Positions 1-9,234 of a DNA stretch of 64,000 nt are shown piece after piece (position 1 is the stretch's first letter; each line of letters opens with the position of its first letter). Source of the DNA: Kroppenstedtia sanguinis (GTDB lineage: Bacteria; Bacillota; Bacilli; Thermoactinomycetales; DSM-45169); NCBI RefSeq assembly GCF_050433445.1, contig NZ_JBNPXF010000001.1, positions 297,362 to 361,361 on the forward strand. Reading direction: 5' to 3'. The notes under the pieces were generated by a model. It worked only from the letters and a program-made list of their open reading frames with translations. It was not told where the DNA came from and searched no databases. Made by a program: the position numbers and the translations under genes.

Positions 1-115
1 ATTGATATGGTAGGATAACAAAGACAAAGTCCGGTGGCGAAATGGGGGGGATGGTGACTGGATCATTTTGGGTTCACATTTTTGCTACGGCCATCTCTCC
101 GGAATTTCCTACATA

Positions 116-124
116 TGATACAAT
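116..124 (+). promoter_or_regulatory. Candidate extended -10 promoter for the PBP gene
   Basis: An extended -10 element (TGATACAAT) lies about 30 bases before the GTG start of the penicillin-binding protein. No convincing -35 is present at the usual distance. The remainder of bases 1-153 shows no gene. Confidence 0.35.
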
Positions 125-153
125 ATTTCTCAGTATCGAAGGAGGGTTGAGCG

Positions 154-2397
154 GTGGCGAGGCAGGATCAAACCCAGTTGGACAGAAAGCAGGAGCAATC
201 ATCAGCGGGCAAGCCCGCTAGAAACATGGGAAAAGTATGGAAAGGCGTTCTTTTCACATCTTTGGTACTGATCACAATCATTGTTGTGGGAAGCGTGGCC
301 ACAGTAGGAGCTACCGCAGGTTATGTGGCGTCCTTGGTCAAGGATGAGCCGGTTCGAGATAAAGATGATATCAAGGTGAAGATTACGAGTTGGACTCAGA
401 CCAGTCACGCTTTTTTTCGTGATGGGACCCCCATCGGGAAGCTGAGTGGGGGGGAAGACCGGAAAGTGGTAACGGCGAAAGAAGTGAGTCCGTACCTGAC
501 CGACGCTTTGATCTCCACCGAAGACCGGGAGTTTTATACGCACAAAGGGGTCGTCCCCAAGTCGCTGTTCCGGGCCGGATATCAGATGGCCACCGGAGCG
601 GATATACAGACCGGGGGAAGTACGCTCACCCAGCAGTTGGTCAAAAATCTGTTTTTGGATTATAAACAACGAACCATGGACCGTAAAGCCAAGGAAATTT
701 TCCTGGCGATGCGGATGGAACGATTGTTTAGTAAAGAAGATATTATGAACGCTTATCTCAACAGCGTTTACTTCGGGAAAAACGTCAGCGGCCGCAATAT
801 GTTGGGAGTTCAGGCAGCGGCAAAGGGAATCTTTGATGTGGATGCGAAGGATCTCAACCTACCCCAAGCCGCTTATATTGCAGGTATGGTGCAGCGCCCC
901 AATGCATACAATCCGTTCCGGGGCGATGAAAATCTGAAAAACGGCCAGAACCGGATGAAACAGGTTCTTCGCAATATGAAGGATAACGGCAAGATCTCTG
1001 AAGAGGAATACCGGAAAGCAGCCGCCTACAACGTGAAGAGCGAGATCAAGGTCAAGGATGACACCGCAATCGCCTTCCGCAAGTATCCTGCGATCACCAT
1101 GGCGGTGGAGGAAGAAGCGGCCAAGGTTTTGATGAGTGTGGATGGCAAGGACGCCGCCCAACTGAGCAAACAGGGGAAATACCGGGATACGCTGGATCAA
1201 TACCAACAGAAAGTGTTGACTGGCGGTTATAAGATTACCACCACCCTGGATGAAAACTTGTATAAAGCGATGAACGAAGCGGCCCGGAACACTTCCTACG
1301 CTGACAGCAAAGAAGAGGTGGGTGCGGTTCTGCTCGATGTCAAGACCGGCAGTACCTTGGCTTTTGTCGGGGGTCGGGATTATAACAAGAACCAGAAAAA
1401 CCACGCCCTGGACATGCAGCGGCAACCGGGCTCGTCCATTAAACCGCTCTTAGACTTCGGTCCCGCTCTGGACCGGGGAGTGATCTCCCCTGACTCGGTC
1501 ATCATCGACGAACCGTTGAACGCCGGGGGAGGCAAGACGTATCAAAACTATACTCATCGGTATGACGGTGCCATGACGGCCCGTGATGCCTTGGCAAAGT
1601 CCATCAACATGCCAGCGATTAAAACCTTTCGCTCCGTCGGTGCCCAGACGGCATTTGAATATCTGCGCAAGATGAATTTCCCCGTCCATGAGCATGACGG
1701 TGAAGCTTCCTCCATCGGCGGGTTCACCTACGGCTTTGATGTGCAACGGATGACGGCGGGCTACGCTATGCTGGGGAATCAAGGGAAATTCAACGAACCG
1801 TACATGGTCAGCAAGATCGAGGATCCCAATGGAAAAGTGATTTATGAGCACAAGAACAAACCCGTGCAGGTACTCTCCCCCAAGGCGGCCTATTGGACGA
1901 CAGATATGCTGAAGGATGTGGTCCGGAAAGGAACCGGTACCTTGGTTGGCAGAAACTTTCCGGGATACCAACTGGCGGGGAAAACGGGAACGACCAACTC
2001 CACCAAGGATGTTTGGTTTATGGGATATACGCCGGATGTGGCTTTGGGAGTCTGGACCGGTTATGATTATCCCAAAAGGATTCTCGACGACAAACGGGCC
2101 AGATATGTCTGGATCAATCTGTTCCGGGCGGCGGTCAAAACCGATCCCAAGCTGATCAGCGGTGAGGGCTTCCCCTCCCAGCCGGCATATCCCTTCAAAT
2201 GCTATGAATGTAATCGGGTAAAGAAAGAGGAGAAGAAAGAAGATAAGGGGAAACAGGAAGAGCCGAAAAATCAGTCGCGGGAAGCTCCACAGAATGATCC
2301 TCCTGAAAATGCAGGAGACAACGGGAATGGACAAGCGGAAAATCCCGCTTCTCCTCCAGGTGAAGAAGAGGCCCCACCCGCAGCAGATGGAGAATGA
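154..2397 (+). CDS. Class A penicillin-binding protein (PBP1A-type)
   Basis: A bifunctional peptidoglycan synthase that polymerises glycan strands and cross-links peptides outside the membrane. The 747-residue protein has a short basic cytoplasmic tail, one membrane anchor at about residues 31-55, and a glycosyltransferase-51 domain with EDREFYTH (catalytic Glu near 123) and GGSTLTQQLVKN. The transpeptidase domain follows, with SSIK at about 427-430, the SIN-type motif in AKSINMP, and KTGTT near 610. The last 70 residues are a charged, Pro-rich tail after a CYEC pair, as in several Bacillales PBP1 proteins. The GTG start is chosen because GGAGGG lies 7 bases upstream. The gene is monocistronic, ending at a strong terminator. 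Which paralogue (ponA, pbpF or pbpG type) cannot be decided here. Confidence 0.93.
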   Translation: MARQDQTQLDRKQEQSSAGKPARNMGKVWKGVLFTSLVLITIIVVGSVATVGATAGYVASLVKDEPVRDKDDIKVKITSWTQTSHAFFRDGTPIGKLSGGEDRKVVTAKEVSPYLTDALISTEDREFYTHKGVVPKSLFRAGYQMATGADIQTGGSTLTQQLVKNLFLDYKQRTMDRKAKEIFLAMRMERLFSKEDIMNAYLNSVYFGKNVSGRNMLGVQAAAKGIFDVDAKDLNLPQAAYIAGMVQRPNAYNPFRGDENLKNGQNRMKQVLRNMKDNGKISEEEYRKAAAYNVKSEIKVKDDTAIAFRKYPAITMAVEEEAAKVLMSVDGKDAAQLSKQGKYRDTLDQYQQKVLTGGYKITTTLDENLYKAMNEAARNTSYADSKEEVGAVLLDVKTGSTLAFVGGRDYNKNQKNHALDMQRQPGSSIKPLLDFGPALDRGVISPDSVIIDEPLNAGGGKTYQNYTHRYDGAMTARDALAKSINMPAIKTFRSVGAQTAFEYLRKMNFPVHEHDGEASSIGGFTYGFDVQRMTAGYAMLGNQGKFNEPYMVSKIEDPNGKVIYEHKNKPVQVLSPKAAYWTTDMLKDVVRKGTGTLVGRNFPGYQLAGKTGTTNSTKDVWFMGYTPDVALGVWTGYDYPKRILDDKRARYVWINLFRAAVKTDPKLISGEGFPSQPAYPFKCYECNRVKKEEKKEDKGKQEEPKNQSREAPQNDPPENAGDNGNGQAENPASPPGEEEAPPAADGE

Positions 2398-2404
2398 AAC
2401 GGAA

Positions 2405-2432
2405 CCCTCGTCGCCGAGACGAGGGTTTTTTT
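2405..2432 (+). terminator. Rho-independent terminator after PBP
   Basis: A perfect 8-bp stem (CCCTCGTC/GACGAGGG) with a 5-base loop is followed by seven T. It sits 8 bases after the PBP stop. Confidence 0.93.
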
Positions 2433-2516
2433 ACGCCCTAAATTTCTATAAAAAAGGGAAAATGTCATATTTTGTAGAAATGATGCTTCATCCGTATGTT
2501 GAAGGGTTGTGACTGG

Positions 2517-4964
2517 ATGAAGCGGCCTTTCTTTGTGTTGGCTTTGGGATGGGCACTTGGGATCGGTCTGGGACAATGGGGAGGTGGGAGTTGGCTGATT
2601 TGGGGAGGACTGGGCGGGGCGGTGTTGTTGTTCGGGGGGATTTGGTATTATTGGCGAATGCGGGGATGGGTTCTGATTCTTTGTTTGGCCGGATGTTTTT
2701 TGGGGGCGGCTCAGTTGCGAGGCGTGGAGGAGGGTCATCGCCCCCCACTTCCTGTACCGCCCCACTCCTCTGTGCAAGGGGTGGTACAGGGAAAGTTAGT
2801 CAGTCCAGCAACAGTGGACGGGGATCGGGTACGGTTCGTGGTCCGCAGTCAGCGGGTCTGGCTGGGGCAGCAGGAGCTGAAAGTAAGGGAGAGGATTCAG
2901 TTTCAATTCCGCCTTCACCATCCACAAGAGAAACAGCTGGCTCACCGTTTGGGGCGGGGAATGGAGATCACGACCCCTGCTCAGTTGACTCATCCGGACC
3001 CTCCCCGCAATCCAGGAGCCTTTGATTATCGCGGCTATCTCCATCGACAAGGAATTCATCTGTTAGGAGAAGGAAATCTCCGAGATCTTCGTATCGTGTC
3101 TGAGGAATTCTCCTTTCGGGGGCAATTGGATCGGTTGCGGGAGCGGTTGGAAGAGCGATTGGATCATCTCTACCCTTCGAATCATGCGGGATTGATGAAG
3201 GGGATGCTTCTCGGGGAGCGAAAGGCGGTTCCACCGGAAATGGAGGAAGATTTTCGCTCCCTCGGCCTGGTCCATCTGCTGGCGATTTCAGGACTTCATG
3301 TGGGGGTGTTCGTGGGTTGTTTGTACGGAATCCTCACATGGAGCGGGGTGACGAGGGAGAAGACCTCCTGGGTCTGCCTCCTGTCTCTTCCTCTCTATGC
3401 GCTGTTGACCGGGGCGGGTGCGCCGGTGATCCGGGCGGCGGTGATGGCCGGAATGGGATTGCTGGCGGTGATCCTGAACAGGTGGAAGGACAGTCTGTCT
3501 TTCTTCGGGCTGGCGGCACTGGTGATGTTGTGGTGGAATCCATATCAAATGATGGAGCCGGGATTTCAACTCTCCTTTGCGGTCACAGGTGCTCTGCTGG
3601 TGGCGACAGGCCCCTTGAGCCACCGAATTCCCACCCCTTGGCCTCGTTTCAATCAGCTGATGGCGGTGACACTGATCGCTGAAGTGGCCTCATTTCCCTT
3701 GCTAATCTACCATTTTCACGAGTTTCCCACGCTGTCTTTTGCTGTGAATGGAATCATTGTTCCAGTAATGACCGCTTTGGTTATTCCTCTGGGCATGCTT
3801 TCCCTCGGGCTGGGAATGCTTCATGTCAACTTCGGGTTTTGGCCCGCCTGGGTCGCCTCCAAGCTGCTCTCTGGGATGGAATCTTTCTTAGCCTTTCCGG
3901 CATCTTGGACGTGGTTTCGCATCCCTTGGTCTCCTCCTTCCGGGTGGTGGATGGCTGCATATACCGCTACTGTCCTATATCTGTTTTGGGCCTGGAGTGG
4001 AGGTGGGCTGAGGCGAGCCCGGCATGGTAAAGTGTCCTGGATCCTCGTCATCGTGGTGGTGATCGGTTCGCTTCCAGGAGGGGGCGGGGGCGAACAGGAA
4101 CTGCGGATCACTTTTATCGATGTAGGGCAGGGGGATGCCACTCTCATCGAAACTCCCGGTGGCCAGGTGATTCTGGTGGACGGAGGCGGGACACTCCCTT
4201 GGCAAAAAGAACCCTGGCAGAAGCGACGGAAGGAGTTTGAAGTGGGGAGAGAAGTTTTGCTCCCCTATTTGAAATATCGTGGGATTCATCAGGTGGATTG
4301 GATGGTGATGACTCACGGAGATGCGGACCACATCGGTGGGTTGCAGGCAGTGGTGGAGGAGTTGACAGTGGCGAAGGTGTTGCGTAATCCGTTGCCTCCG
4401 GGGACCGATCTGGAAGAGAAATTGCTGGGACGGTTGTTCCGACAAGGAATCCCGGTCTACATATCGGAACCGGGAACATCGTGGGAACCGGAGCCGGGAA
4501 TCCGTTTGCAGGTTCTTCATCCGCCGCTTACAGATTCAAAACCCGAATCGGATAACGATGCTTCCGTCGTCCTTCTATTGACAGCTTACGGACATTCCGT
4601 CCTATTGCCCGGGGATCTGGAGGAACGGGGGGAGCAGCAGATTTTGGACCATTGGCAACTGCCGCGAATCGACGTTTTAAAGGTGGGTCACCATGGGAGC
4701 CGCACCTCCACCGGAGAGAAGTGGTTGGAGACCCTCCGTCCCCAGGAAGCGATCATCTCCGCTGGGAGGGAAAATCGTTTTGGTCACCCGGCCCCTGAGG
4801 TGGTGGACCGTTTGAAAGCTCATGGAGTTCGTATTTGGAGGACAGATCGTCATGGAGCCATAATCCTTCGAATCCGCCCACAGGGGGTGAAAGTGGAGCC
4901 GATGATTTCCGAGACAGGGATGCCAGTAGGATTTAGACAGGATATAATAAGATGGCAAATCTAA
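2517..4964 (+). CDS. comEC: ComEC/Rec2 DNA-uptake channel
   Basis: The polytopic membrane channel that carries single-stranded transforming DNA into the cytoplasm. It has an N-terminal membrane/DUF4131 part, a central multi-helix Competence domain (around LLAISGLHVGVFVG) and a C-terminal metallo-beta-lactamase domain with DVGQGDATLIETPGG, THGDADHIGG (HxDxDH metal ligands) and GHHGSRTS. The length of 815 residues is close to the usual 750-800. An ATG also exists at 2496, but GAAGGG lies about 10 bases before the ATG at 2517, which begins MKRPFF and leads straight into the first hydrophobic helix, so that start is preferred. comEA and comEB are not adjacent, unlike B. subtilis. Confidence 0.93.
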   Translation: MKRPFFVLALGWALGIGLGQWGGGSWLIWGGLGGAVLLFGGIWYYWRMRGWVLILCLAGCFLGAAQLRGVEEGHRPPLPVPPHSSVQGVVQGKLVSPATVDGDRVRFVVRSQRVWLGQQELKVRERIQFQFRLHHPQEKQLAHRLGRGMEITTPAQLTHPDPPRNPGAFDYRGYLHRQGIHLLGEGNLRDLRIVSEEFSFRGQLDRLRERLEERLDHLYPSNHAGLMKGMLLGERKAVPPEMEEDFRSLGLVHLLAISGLHVGVFVGCLYGILTWSGVTREKTSWVCLLSLPLYALLTGAGAPVIRAAVMAGMGLLAVILNRWKDSLSFFGLAALVMLWWNPYQMMEPGFQLSFAVTGALLVATGPLSHRIPTPWPRFNQLMAVTLIAEVASFPLLIYHFHEFPTLSFAVNGIIVPVMTALVIPLGMLSLGLGMLHVNFGFWPAWVASKLLSGMESFLAFPASWTWFRIPWSPPSGWWMAAYTATVLYLFWAWSGGGLRRARHGKVSWILVIVVVIGSLPGGGGGEQELRITFIDVGQGDATLIETPGGQVILVDGGGTLPWQKEPWQKRRKEFEVGREVLLPYLKYRGIHQVDWMVMTHGDADHIGGLQAVVEELTVAKVLRNPLPPGTDLEEKLLGRLFRQGIPVYISEPGTSWEPEPGIRLQVLHPPLTDSKPESDNDASVVLLLTAYGHSVLLPGDLEERGEQQILDHWQLPRIDVLKVGHHGSRTSTGEKWLETLRPQEAIISAGRENRFGHPAPEVVDRLKAHGVRIWRTDRHGAIILRIRPQGVKVEPMISETGMPVGFRQDIIRWQI

Positions 4965-4985
4965 AGCAGAAAGAGGGATTCATCC

Positions 4986-5318
4986 ATGCTGATTGTCACA
5001 ACCGATCATGTACCCGGCCACAGAGTCCTAGAAGTGAAGGGAATGGTCAAAGGGAGCACGGTGCAGGCAAAACACATCGGCAAGGACATCTTGGCCGGAT
5101 TGAAAAATATTGTTGGTGGAGAGATTCATGACTATACGGAGTTGCTCAAAGAGGCCCGCCGGGTTGCCATCCAGCGGATGAGCGAGCAGGCGGAACAGTT
5201 GGGAGCCGACGCTATCGTCGCCGTCCGTTTGCAGACCTCGGCAGTGATGGACGGCGCCTCGGAGCTAATCGCATATGGAACCGCCGTGGTGACGGAGCCG
5301 GCAAATGATCAAACGTGA
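4986..5318 (+). CDS. YbjQ/UPF0145 (DUF74) family protein
   Basis: A 110-residue protein of the YbjQ family: small beta-rich proteins that form pentamers, with no settled biochemical role and sometimes described as heavy-metal-binding-like. The family signature is seen in the start VTTDHVPGHRVLEVKG, the middle GLKNIVGGEIHDYTELLKEAR, and the end QLGADAIVAVRLQTS followed by an AYGTAV strand. It starts 21 bases after comEC with AGAGGGA as ribosome site and is probably cotranscribed with it. A hairpin with a T-run downstream (5414-5441) could end the transcript. Confidence 0.88.
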   Translation: MLIVTTDHVPGHRVLEVKGMVKGSTVQAKHIGKDILAGLKNIVGGEIHDYTELLKEARRVAIQRMSEQAEQLGADAIVAVRLQTSAVMDGASELIAYGTAVVTEPANDQT

Positions 5319-5674
5319 GCAGAAATTGAATGCAATTTCAGCGGCGAGGGTGCAGGGGTTGCTCCGGATCTGGCTCGGAGTAACCAAACACTCTCTGAAA
5401 CTTCACACCGCTTGCGATCGACGAGGGCCGGTCGCTTTTTTCGATCGGGGACCCGGATTCGCCCAGGGATCCAAATCCATAAATTGAGTATGAAAACAAG
5501 TACTCCCCTCCCATCCATAACCTCCACTAGAATTTTTCCCAGCCCCTTCTCATGCCACGGAGGGGGCTTCTCTGTATGGTACAATGGATGGACAGAAGCG
5601 GGATTTTACGTCGAAGCAGGATCGGCTGAGTAAGTTCGGGGACAGACCCGGTTCGTAAAAGGGGGACGCACATC
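5319..5674 (+). other. Non-coding gap before holA
   Basis: No convincing gene is seen. The gap holds a terminator-like hairpin (5414-5441), a GC-rich hairpin-like stretch around 5540-5570 (CCCC facing GGGGG without a clear T-run), and TACAAT at 5580-5585, which could be the -10 of a holA promoter but lacks a recognisable -35. Confidence 0.5.
5414..5441 (+). terminator. Probable terminator of comEC-ybjQ
   Basis: A 7-bp stem GCGATCG/CGGTCGC with one G-T pair and an 8-base loop is followed by six T. Confidence 0.7.
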
Positions 5675-6691
5675 ATGGATGATAAATGGATCAAGGAGAT
5701 TGAGTCCGGCCAGTTCGCACCGGTCTACCTGTTTTACGGAATGGAAACTTTCCTCATGGAAGATGCGATCCGGCGTCTGGAGGATGCGGTGCTGGGGGAT
5801 GGAGAAGATCGGCAATGGAATCATACAGTGATGGATTTGGAGGAGATGCCGATCCAAGACCTGGTGTTGGAGGCGGAGACTCCCTCTTTTTTTGGTGGAC
5901 ACCGGTTGGTGGTGGGGAAGAACGCTTGGTTTCTCACTGCTAATCGGGGCAAGGAGAAACAAGAACATCGGCCGGAGGAGTTGGTCCGTTACGCTGCCCG
6001 TCCCCTGGAAGGGAATGTGCTGGTGATTACCGTGTCTGCAGAGAAGTTGGATGTAAGGAAAAAAGTGGTGAAGGATCTGAAAAGAAAGGTTCGGGAAGTC
6101 GTTTTTCAACCCTTGGATTCCAAGGAACTCCCCCGTTGGGTGGCAGGGAAGTTGAAAGAGACTGGAGTGAAGGTGCATCCCCGAACTACAGAGGCTCTCA
6201 TCCGCCAGGTGGGAGGCGATCTGCAGCTTCTCGATATGGAAATCCGAAAATTGGCCACCTATGTCGGGACCTCCGGCAGGATTACGCCAGAGACTGTGGC
6301 GGAGATGGTCCCCCGTACTTTGGAGCAGGATGTATTTAAACTGGTGGATCGAGTGGCCCGACGGAAAACTGCCGAAGGGATCGCTCTCTTTTACGATCTG
6401 TTGCAGAACCGGGAGGAACCGATCCGGATCCTCGCGTTGATCATCCGTCAATTCCGCCTGATGCTCCAAGTCAAGGTGTTAGCTGCTAAGGGGATGTCGG
6501 AGCGGGAGATAGCATCCACACTTAAAGTTCATCCCTATCCGGTGAAACTGGCTCTGCGACAGGTCCACACTTGTTCGGAGGGGGCTTTGCGGGAATGGTT
6601 GTTCCAGTCCATCGAGGCGGAGCGGGATATCAAGTCGGGTCGGATCGACAAGACCTTGGCACTGGAGCGTTTAATTCTGTCTGTCCGATGA
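5675..6691 (+). CDS. holA: DNA polymerase III subunit delta
   Basis: The clamp-loader delta subunit, which opens the beta sliding clamp in the replisome. The 338-residue protein begins with the typical region APVYLFYGMETFLMEDAI (a degenerate P-loop position) and continues with the all-alpha collar domain (VFKLVDRVARRKTAEGI, ILALIIRQFRLMLQVK, SIEAERDIKSGRID near the C terminus), as in YqeN of B. subtilis. GGGGGAC lies about 10 bases before the ATG. Its place after comEC and before rpsT is the B. subtilis order, though here extra genes separate it from rpsT. Confidence 0.95.
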   Translation: MDDKWIKEIESGQFAPVYLFYGMETFLMEDAIRRLEDAVLGDGEDRQWNHTVMDLEEMPIQDLVLEAETPSFFGGHRLVVGKNAWFLTANRGKEKQEHRPEELVRYAARPLEGNVLVITVSAEKLDVRKKVVKDLKRKVREVVFQPLDSKELPRWVAGKLKETGVKVHPRTTEALIRQVGGDLQLLDMEIRKLATYVGTSGRITPETVAEMVPRTLEQDVFKLVDRVARRKTAEGIALFYDLLQNREEPIRILALIIRQFRLMLQVKVLAAKGMSEREIASTLKVHPYPVKLALRQVHTCSEGALREWLFQSIEAERDIKSGRIDKTLALERLILSVR

Positions 6692-6765
6692 GAGATTGAC
6701 AAGGGGGAAGGCATGGCACCCTAACACACACGGAGATACTTTATTTAGAAAGAGGTTGCGGATCT

Positions 6766-7254
6766 ATGGATCATAAAAACAGACCGGCGGGGGTGAAGAT
6801 CGTGAGTGCCTGCTTCGCCGGGGTCCACTGCCGTTATGATAAAAAACACAATCTGATCGAGGAGATCCGGAAGCTGGTGCAGGAAGGAAAGGCCATCCCC
6901 GTCTGTCCCGAACAGATGGGGGGACTTTCCACTCCCCGCAATCCAGCGGAGATCGTCGGCGGAGACGGTGACGATGTGCTGGAAGGCAAAGCAAAGGTGA
7001 TCGACAATCGAGGAAACGATGTCACTCAACAATTTGTGGAGGGGGCCCAGGAGGCACTGGCCATGGCTCAGTCTGTGGGTGCCACGGAAGCCATCTTGAA
7101 AGAGCGAAGTCCCTCCTGCGGAAGCTGTAGGATCTATGACGGCACCTTCAGCAAGTCGAAGAAAGCGGGACGGGGCGTGACAGCGGCTCTCCTCCGCCGC
7201 CACGGCATCCGTGTGGTTTCGGAGGAAACATGGGAAGGTAAGGAAGGATGCTGA
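6766..7254 (+). CDS. DUF523 family protein
   Basis: A 162-residue protein of the DUF523 family (YbbK-like), whose molecular function is not established. Visible hallmarks are VSACFAGVHCRYDKK at the N terminus, the middle segment PVCPEQMGGLSTPR, and ERSPSCGSCRIYDGTFS. Several conserved Cys residues suggest a metal or Fe-S site, which is inference. The gene has only a weak AGAGG ribosome site and is followed by a perfect hairpin terminator 6 bases after its stop, so it forms either its own unit or the end of a holA transcript. Confidence 0.9.
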   Translation: MDHKNRPAGVKIVSACFAGVHCRYDKKHNLIEEIRKLVQEGKAIPVCPEQMGGLSTPRNPAEIVGGDGDDVLEGKAKVIDNRGNDVTQQFVEGAQEALAMAQSVGATEAILKERSPSCGSCRIYDGTFSKSKKAGRGVTAALLRRHGIRVVSEETWEGKEGC

Positions 7255-7260
7255 AAAAGG

Positions 7261-7289
7261 AAAAGCTCGCCTGATCAGGCGAGCTTTTT
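7261..7289 (+). terminator. Strong terminator after DUF523 gene
   Basis: A perfectly palindromic stem AGCTCGCCTGATCAGGCGAGCT flanked by A and T runs; it can work in both directions. Confidence 0.9.
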
Positions 7290-7642
7290 GGCCTATCAGT
7301 TTAATCCTAGATCTTTTGGCAATAACTGAGTTTTACCGAGGTTGGAAAAAAAGAGGTGGTTCCGGGTTTTTGGATGATTCGCTTTCAGTTGCTGTGAGAA
7401 GGTGGTGCGGGTTTACAGGAGCCGATGTGAGTTGTAGAATTCGCTGAGGTCACCGAGGTCCACCATTCCCCGTTTTGCAGGAATTTCTCTAGAAACGTCA
7501 AGATCGATGTAATGGCTCTCGGTGTTCTCCGTTGTAAATATTTCGATGTTTAAAAGAAAGCTCCTTTTGAGATCTATTTTTCTGTTATATAATGGCTGTG
7601 ATGAGGGCCTAATTCATTTATAAATACATTTCTAACAGGGGT
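7290..7642 (+). other. Non-coding gap before acyl-CoA ligase
   Basis: About 350 bases with no convincing gene. Its end carries a TATAAT at 7588-7593 that probably serves the ligase gene; a TTTTGA (7565-7570) lies 17 bases before it, a weak -35. Confidence 0.5.
7565..7593 (+). promoter_or_regulatory. Candidate promoter for acyl-CoA ligase
   Basis: Consensus -10 TATAAT at 7588-7593 with a poor -35 (TTTTGA) at 17-base spacing. The ATG at 7652 is about 58 bases downstream. Confidence 0.4.
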
Positions 7643-7651
7643 GTGCAAGTG

Positions 7652-9178
7652 ATGTTTACTGTGGGCGAGATGTTGCGAAACCGAGCCGATTTTTCGCCAC
7701 ATCAGGAAGCCGTTGTGTATGAAGACGAGCGCGTGACCTATTGGGAATTGAACCGGCGGGTGAACCGGTTGGCCCATTTTATGATGGAATTGGATGTGCA
7801 AAAAGGGGATCGGATCGCCATCCTTTGCAGTACCAATCACCCCTTTGCCACGGTATTACTGGCGGCAGCCAAACTGGGGGTGGTGGCGGTTCCCCTCAAT
7901 TGGCGGCTCAGTTTAGAAGAACTTCGGCAGGGAATGGAACATAGTGAGCCCAAACTTCTCTTCTTTGACGAAGAGTTTTCCGAAACCGCCGATGAGTTGG
8001 AATCCTGCGAATTTCTGGAAAGGATGGTTCGGGTCAGCATTGACCAGAAACTGAATCCTCCCTTTGCAGAAGCTCTTCTGGAATATCCGGATACGGAGCC
8101 AGATCTGCCAGTGGATCCGGAAGATCCACTGGCCCTTACCTATACTTCTGGTACCACTGGCAAGCCCAAGGGGGTGATCACGACCCATGCCAATTTCCAC
8201 GCCTTCGGGGTGGCCGCCAGTTTGACTCTGGATGTGCGGAGGGGCGACCGTTTTCTGATCTCCACCCCGCTTTTCCGAACCAACGGGTTGTCAGCCATGG
8301 TCAATGCCCTTTTGCTCGGAGGGACCGTGGTATTCATGCCGGATTTCCATCCCGTTAGAGCCTGGGAAGTGGTGGAGCGGGAGCGGATTAATCACTTGTT
8401 GAGCCTGCCTGGAATGTTGAGCTATATGCTTCCCGGCGCGATGAACAGGGATTGGGATACAGGTTCGATGCGGGATTTTATCTGTGGGGGTCCGGTGACA
8501 GAAGAAGTGATCCGGCAATATACCTCTCTGGGATTTCCGATTGTCCAGATGTATGGTGCAAGTGAAGTGGCGGGTGGAATCACTTTCTGGAACCCGAGTA
8601 TGGGGATTTCCACCAGTCACTCTGCAGGAAAGAAGCTCCTCGGCGAGATCAAAGTGGTGGATCCAAAATCCGGCGAGGATGTATCGCCGGGGGAAATCGG
8701 AGAGATTTTGTATCGGGGCCCACAAGTGACACCGGGATATTGGAAGGATCCGGAGGAAACGGAGAGGGTGATTCAAGACGGCTGGTTTCATACCGGAGAT
8801 ATCGGCAGGCTGGAGGAAGACGGACTCCTTTATGTGATGGATCGCAGTAGTGACCTGATTTATTGCAATGAGGAACTAGTGTTGCCCTCCGAGGTGGAGA
8901 AGGTCCTAGCGGGGATGGAAGGTGTGGAGGAAGTGGCTGTGATCGGTGTGAAGGATTCAGAGAAGGGAGAGGTTCCCCGTGCGTATGTGGTCAAAGAAGA
9001 AAATTCCCCCGTGACTGAAGAGGATGTTCTTCGCTACGGCCGGGAGCGCCTTGTGGAACATCAGTTGATGGAAGTCGCCTTTGTGGACATGCTTCCTAGA
9101 AACAGTCTGGGTTTGATTACGAAATACATCTTACGGGAACAGGTGGAGCGGATCAAAGCCATCGATGTAGGGGAATAA
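7652..9178 (+). CDS. Acyl-CoA synthetase (AMP-binding ligase)
   Basis: A member of the adenylate-forming superfamily that would activate a carboxylic acid, probably a fatty acid, to its CoA thioester through an acyl-AMP. The 508 residues contain the P-loop-like motif LTYTSGTTGKPKGV, QMYGASEVAGG (A5-like), the core WFHTGDIGRLEEDG, and the hinge MDRSSDLIYCNEELVLPSEVE. The usual GGENIYP after the hinge is replaced by CNEELVLP, and the last part NSLGLITKYILRE keeps the catalytic Lys position. The ATG at 7652 is preferred over GTG codons at 7641 and 7643 because AGGGG lies 8-10 bases before it. Substrate cannot be assigned. The gene is monocistronic, converging on ccdC. Confidence 0.88.
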   Translation: MFTVGEMLRNRADFSPHQEAVVYEDERVTYWELNRRVNRLAHFMMELDVQKGDRIAILCSTNHPFATVLLAAAKLGVVAVPLNWRLSLEELRQGMEHSEPKLLFFDEEFSETADELESCEFLERMVRVSIDQKLNPPFAEALLEYPDTEPDLPVDPEDPLALTYTSGTTGKPKGVITTHANFHAFGVAASLTLDVRRGDRFLISTPLFRTNGLSAMVNALLLGGTVVFMPDFHPVRAWEVVERERINHLLSLPGMLSYMLPGAMNRDWDTGSMRDFICGGPVTEEVIRQYTSLGFPIVQMYGASEVAGGITFWNPSMGISTSHSAGKKLLGEIKVVDPKSGEDVSPGEIGEILYRGPQVTPGYWKDPEETERVIQDGWFHTGDIGRLEEDGLLYVMDRSSDLIYCNEELVLPSEVEKVLAGMEGVEEVAVIGVKDSEKGEVPRAYVVKEENSPVTEEDVLRYGRERLVEHQLMEVAFVDMLPRNSLGLITKYILREQVERIKAIDVGE

Positions 9179-9206
9179 AACAGCCGGGCGGAGTCCCACC
9201 CGGCTG
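9175..9206. terminator. Bidirectional terminator between ligase and ccdC
   Basis: An 8-bp stem CAGCCGGG/CCCGGCTG with a 10-base loop. On the minus strand it is followed by TTTTATT, so it suits ccdC best; on the plus strand there is no T-run. Confidence 0.7.
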
Positions 9207-9234
9207 TCGCCTGAATTCTAGCCAGTACATAGAG

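Noticed and set aside
5305..5487. 60-codon plus-strand frame after the YbjQ-family gene
   Set aside because: Overlaps the YbjQ gene end, crosses a terminator-like hairpin and has no recognisable sequence.
7211..7447. 78-codon plus-strand frame after the DUF523 gene
   Set aside because: It overlaps the DUF523 gene end and reads through a perfect terminator; no family-like sequence.
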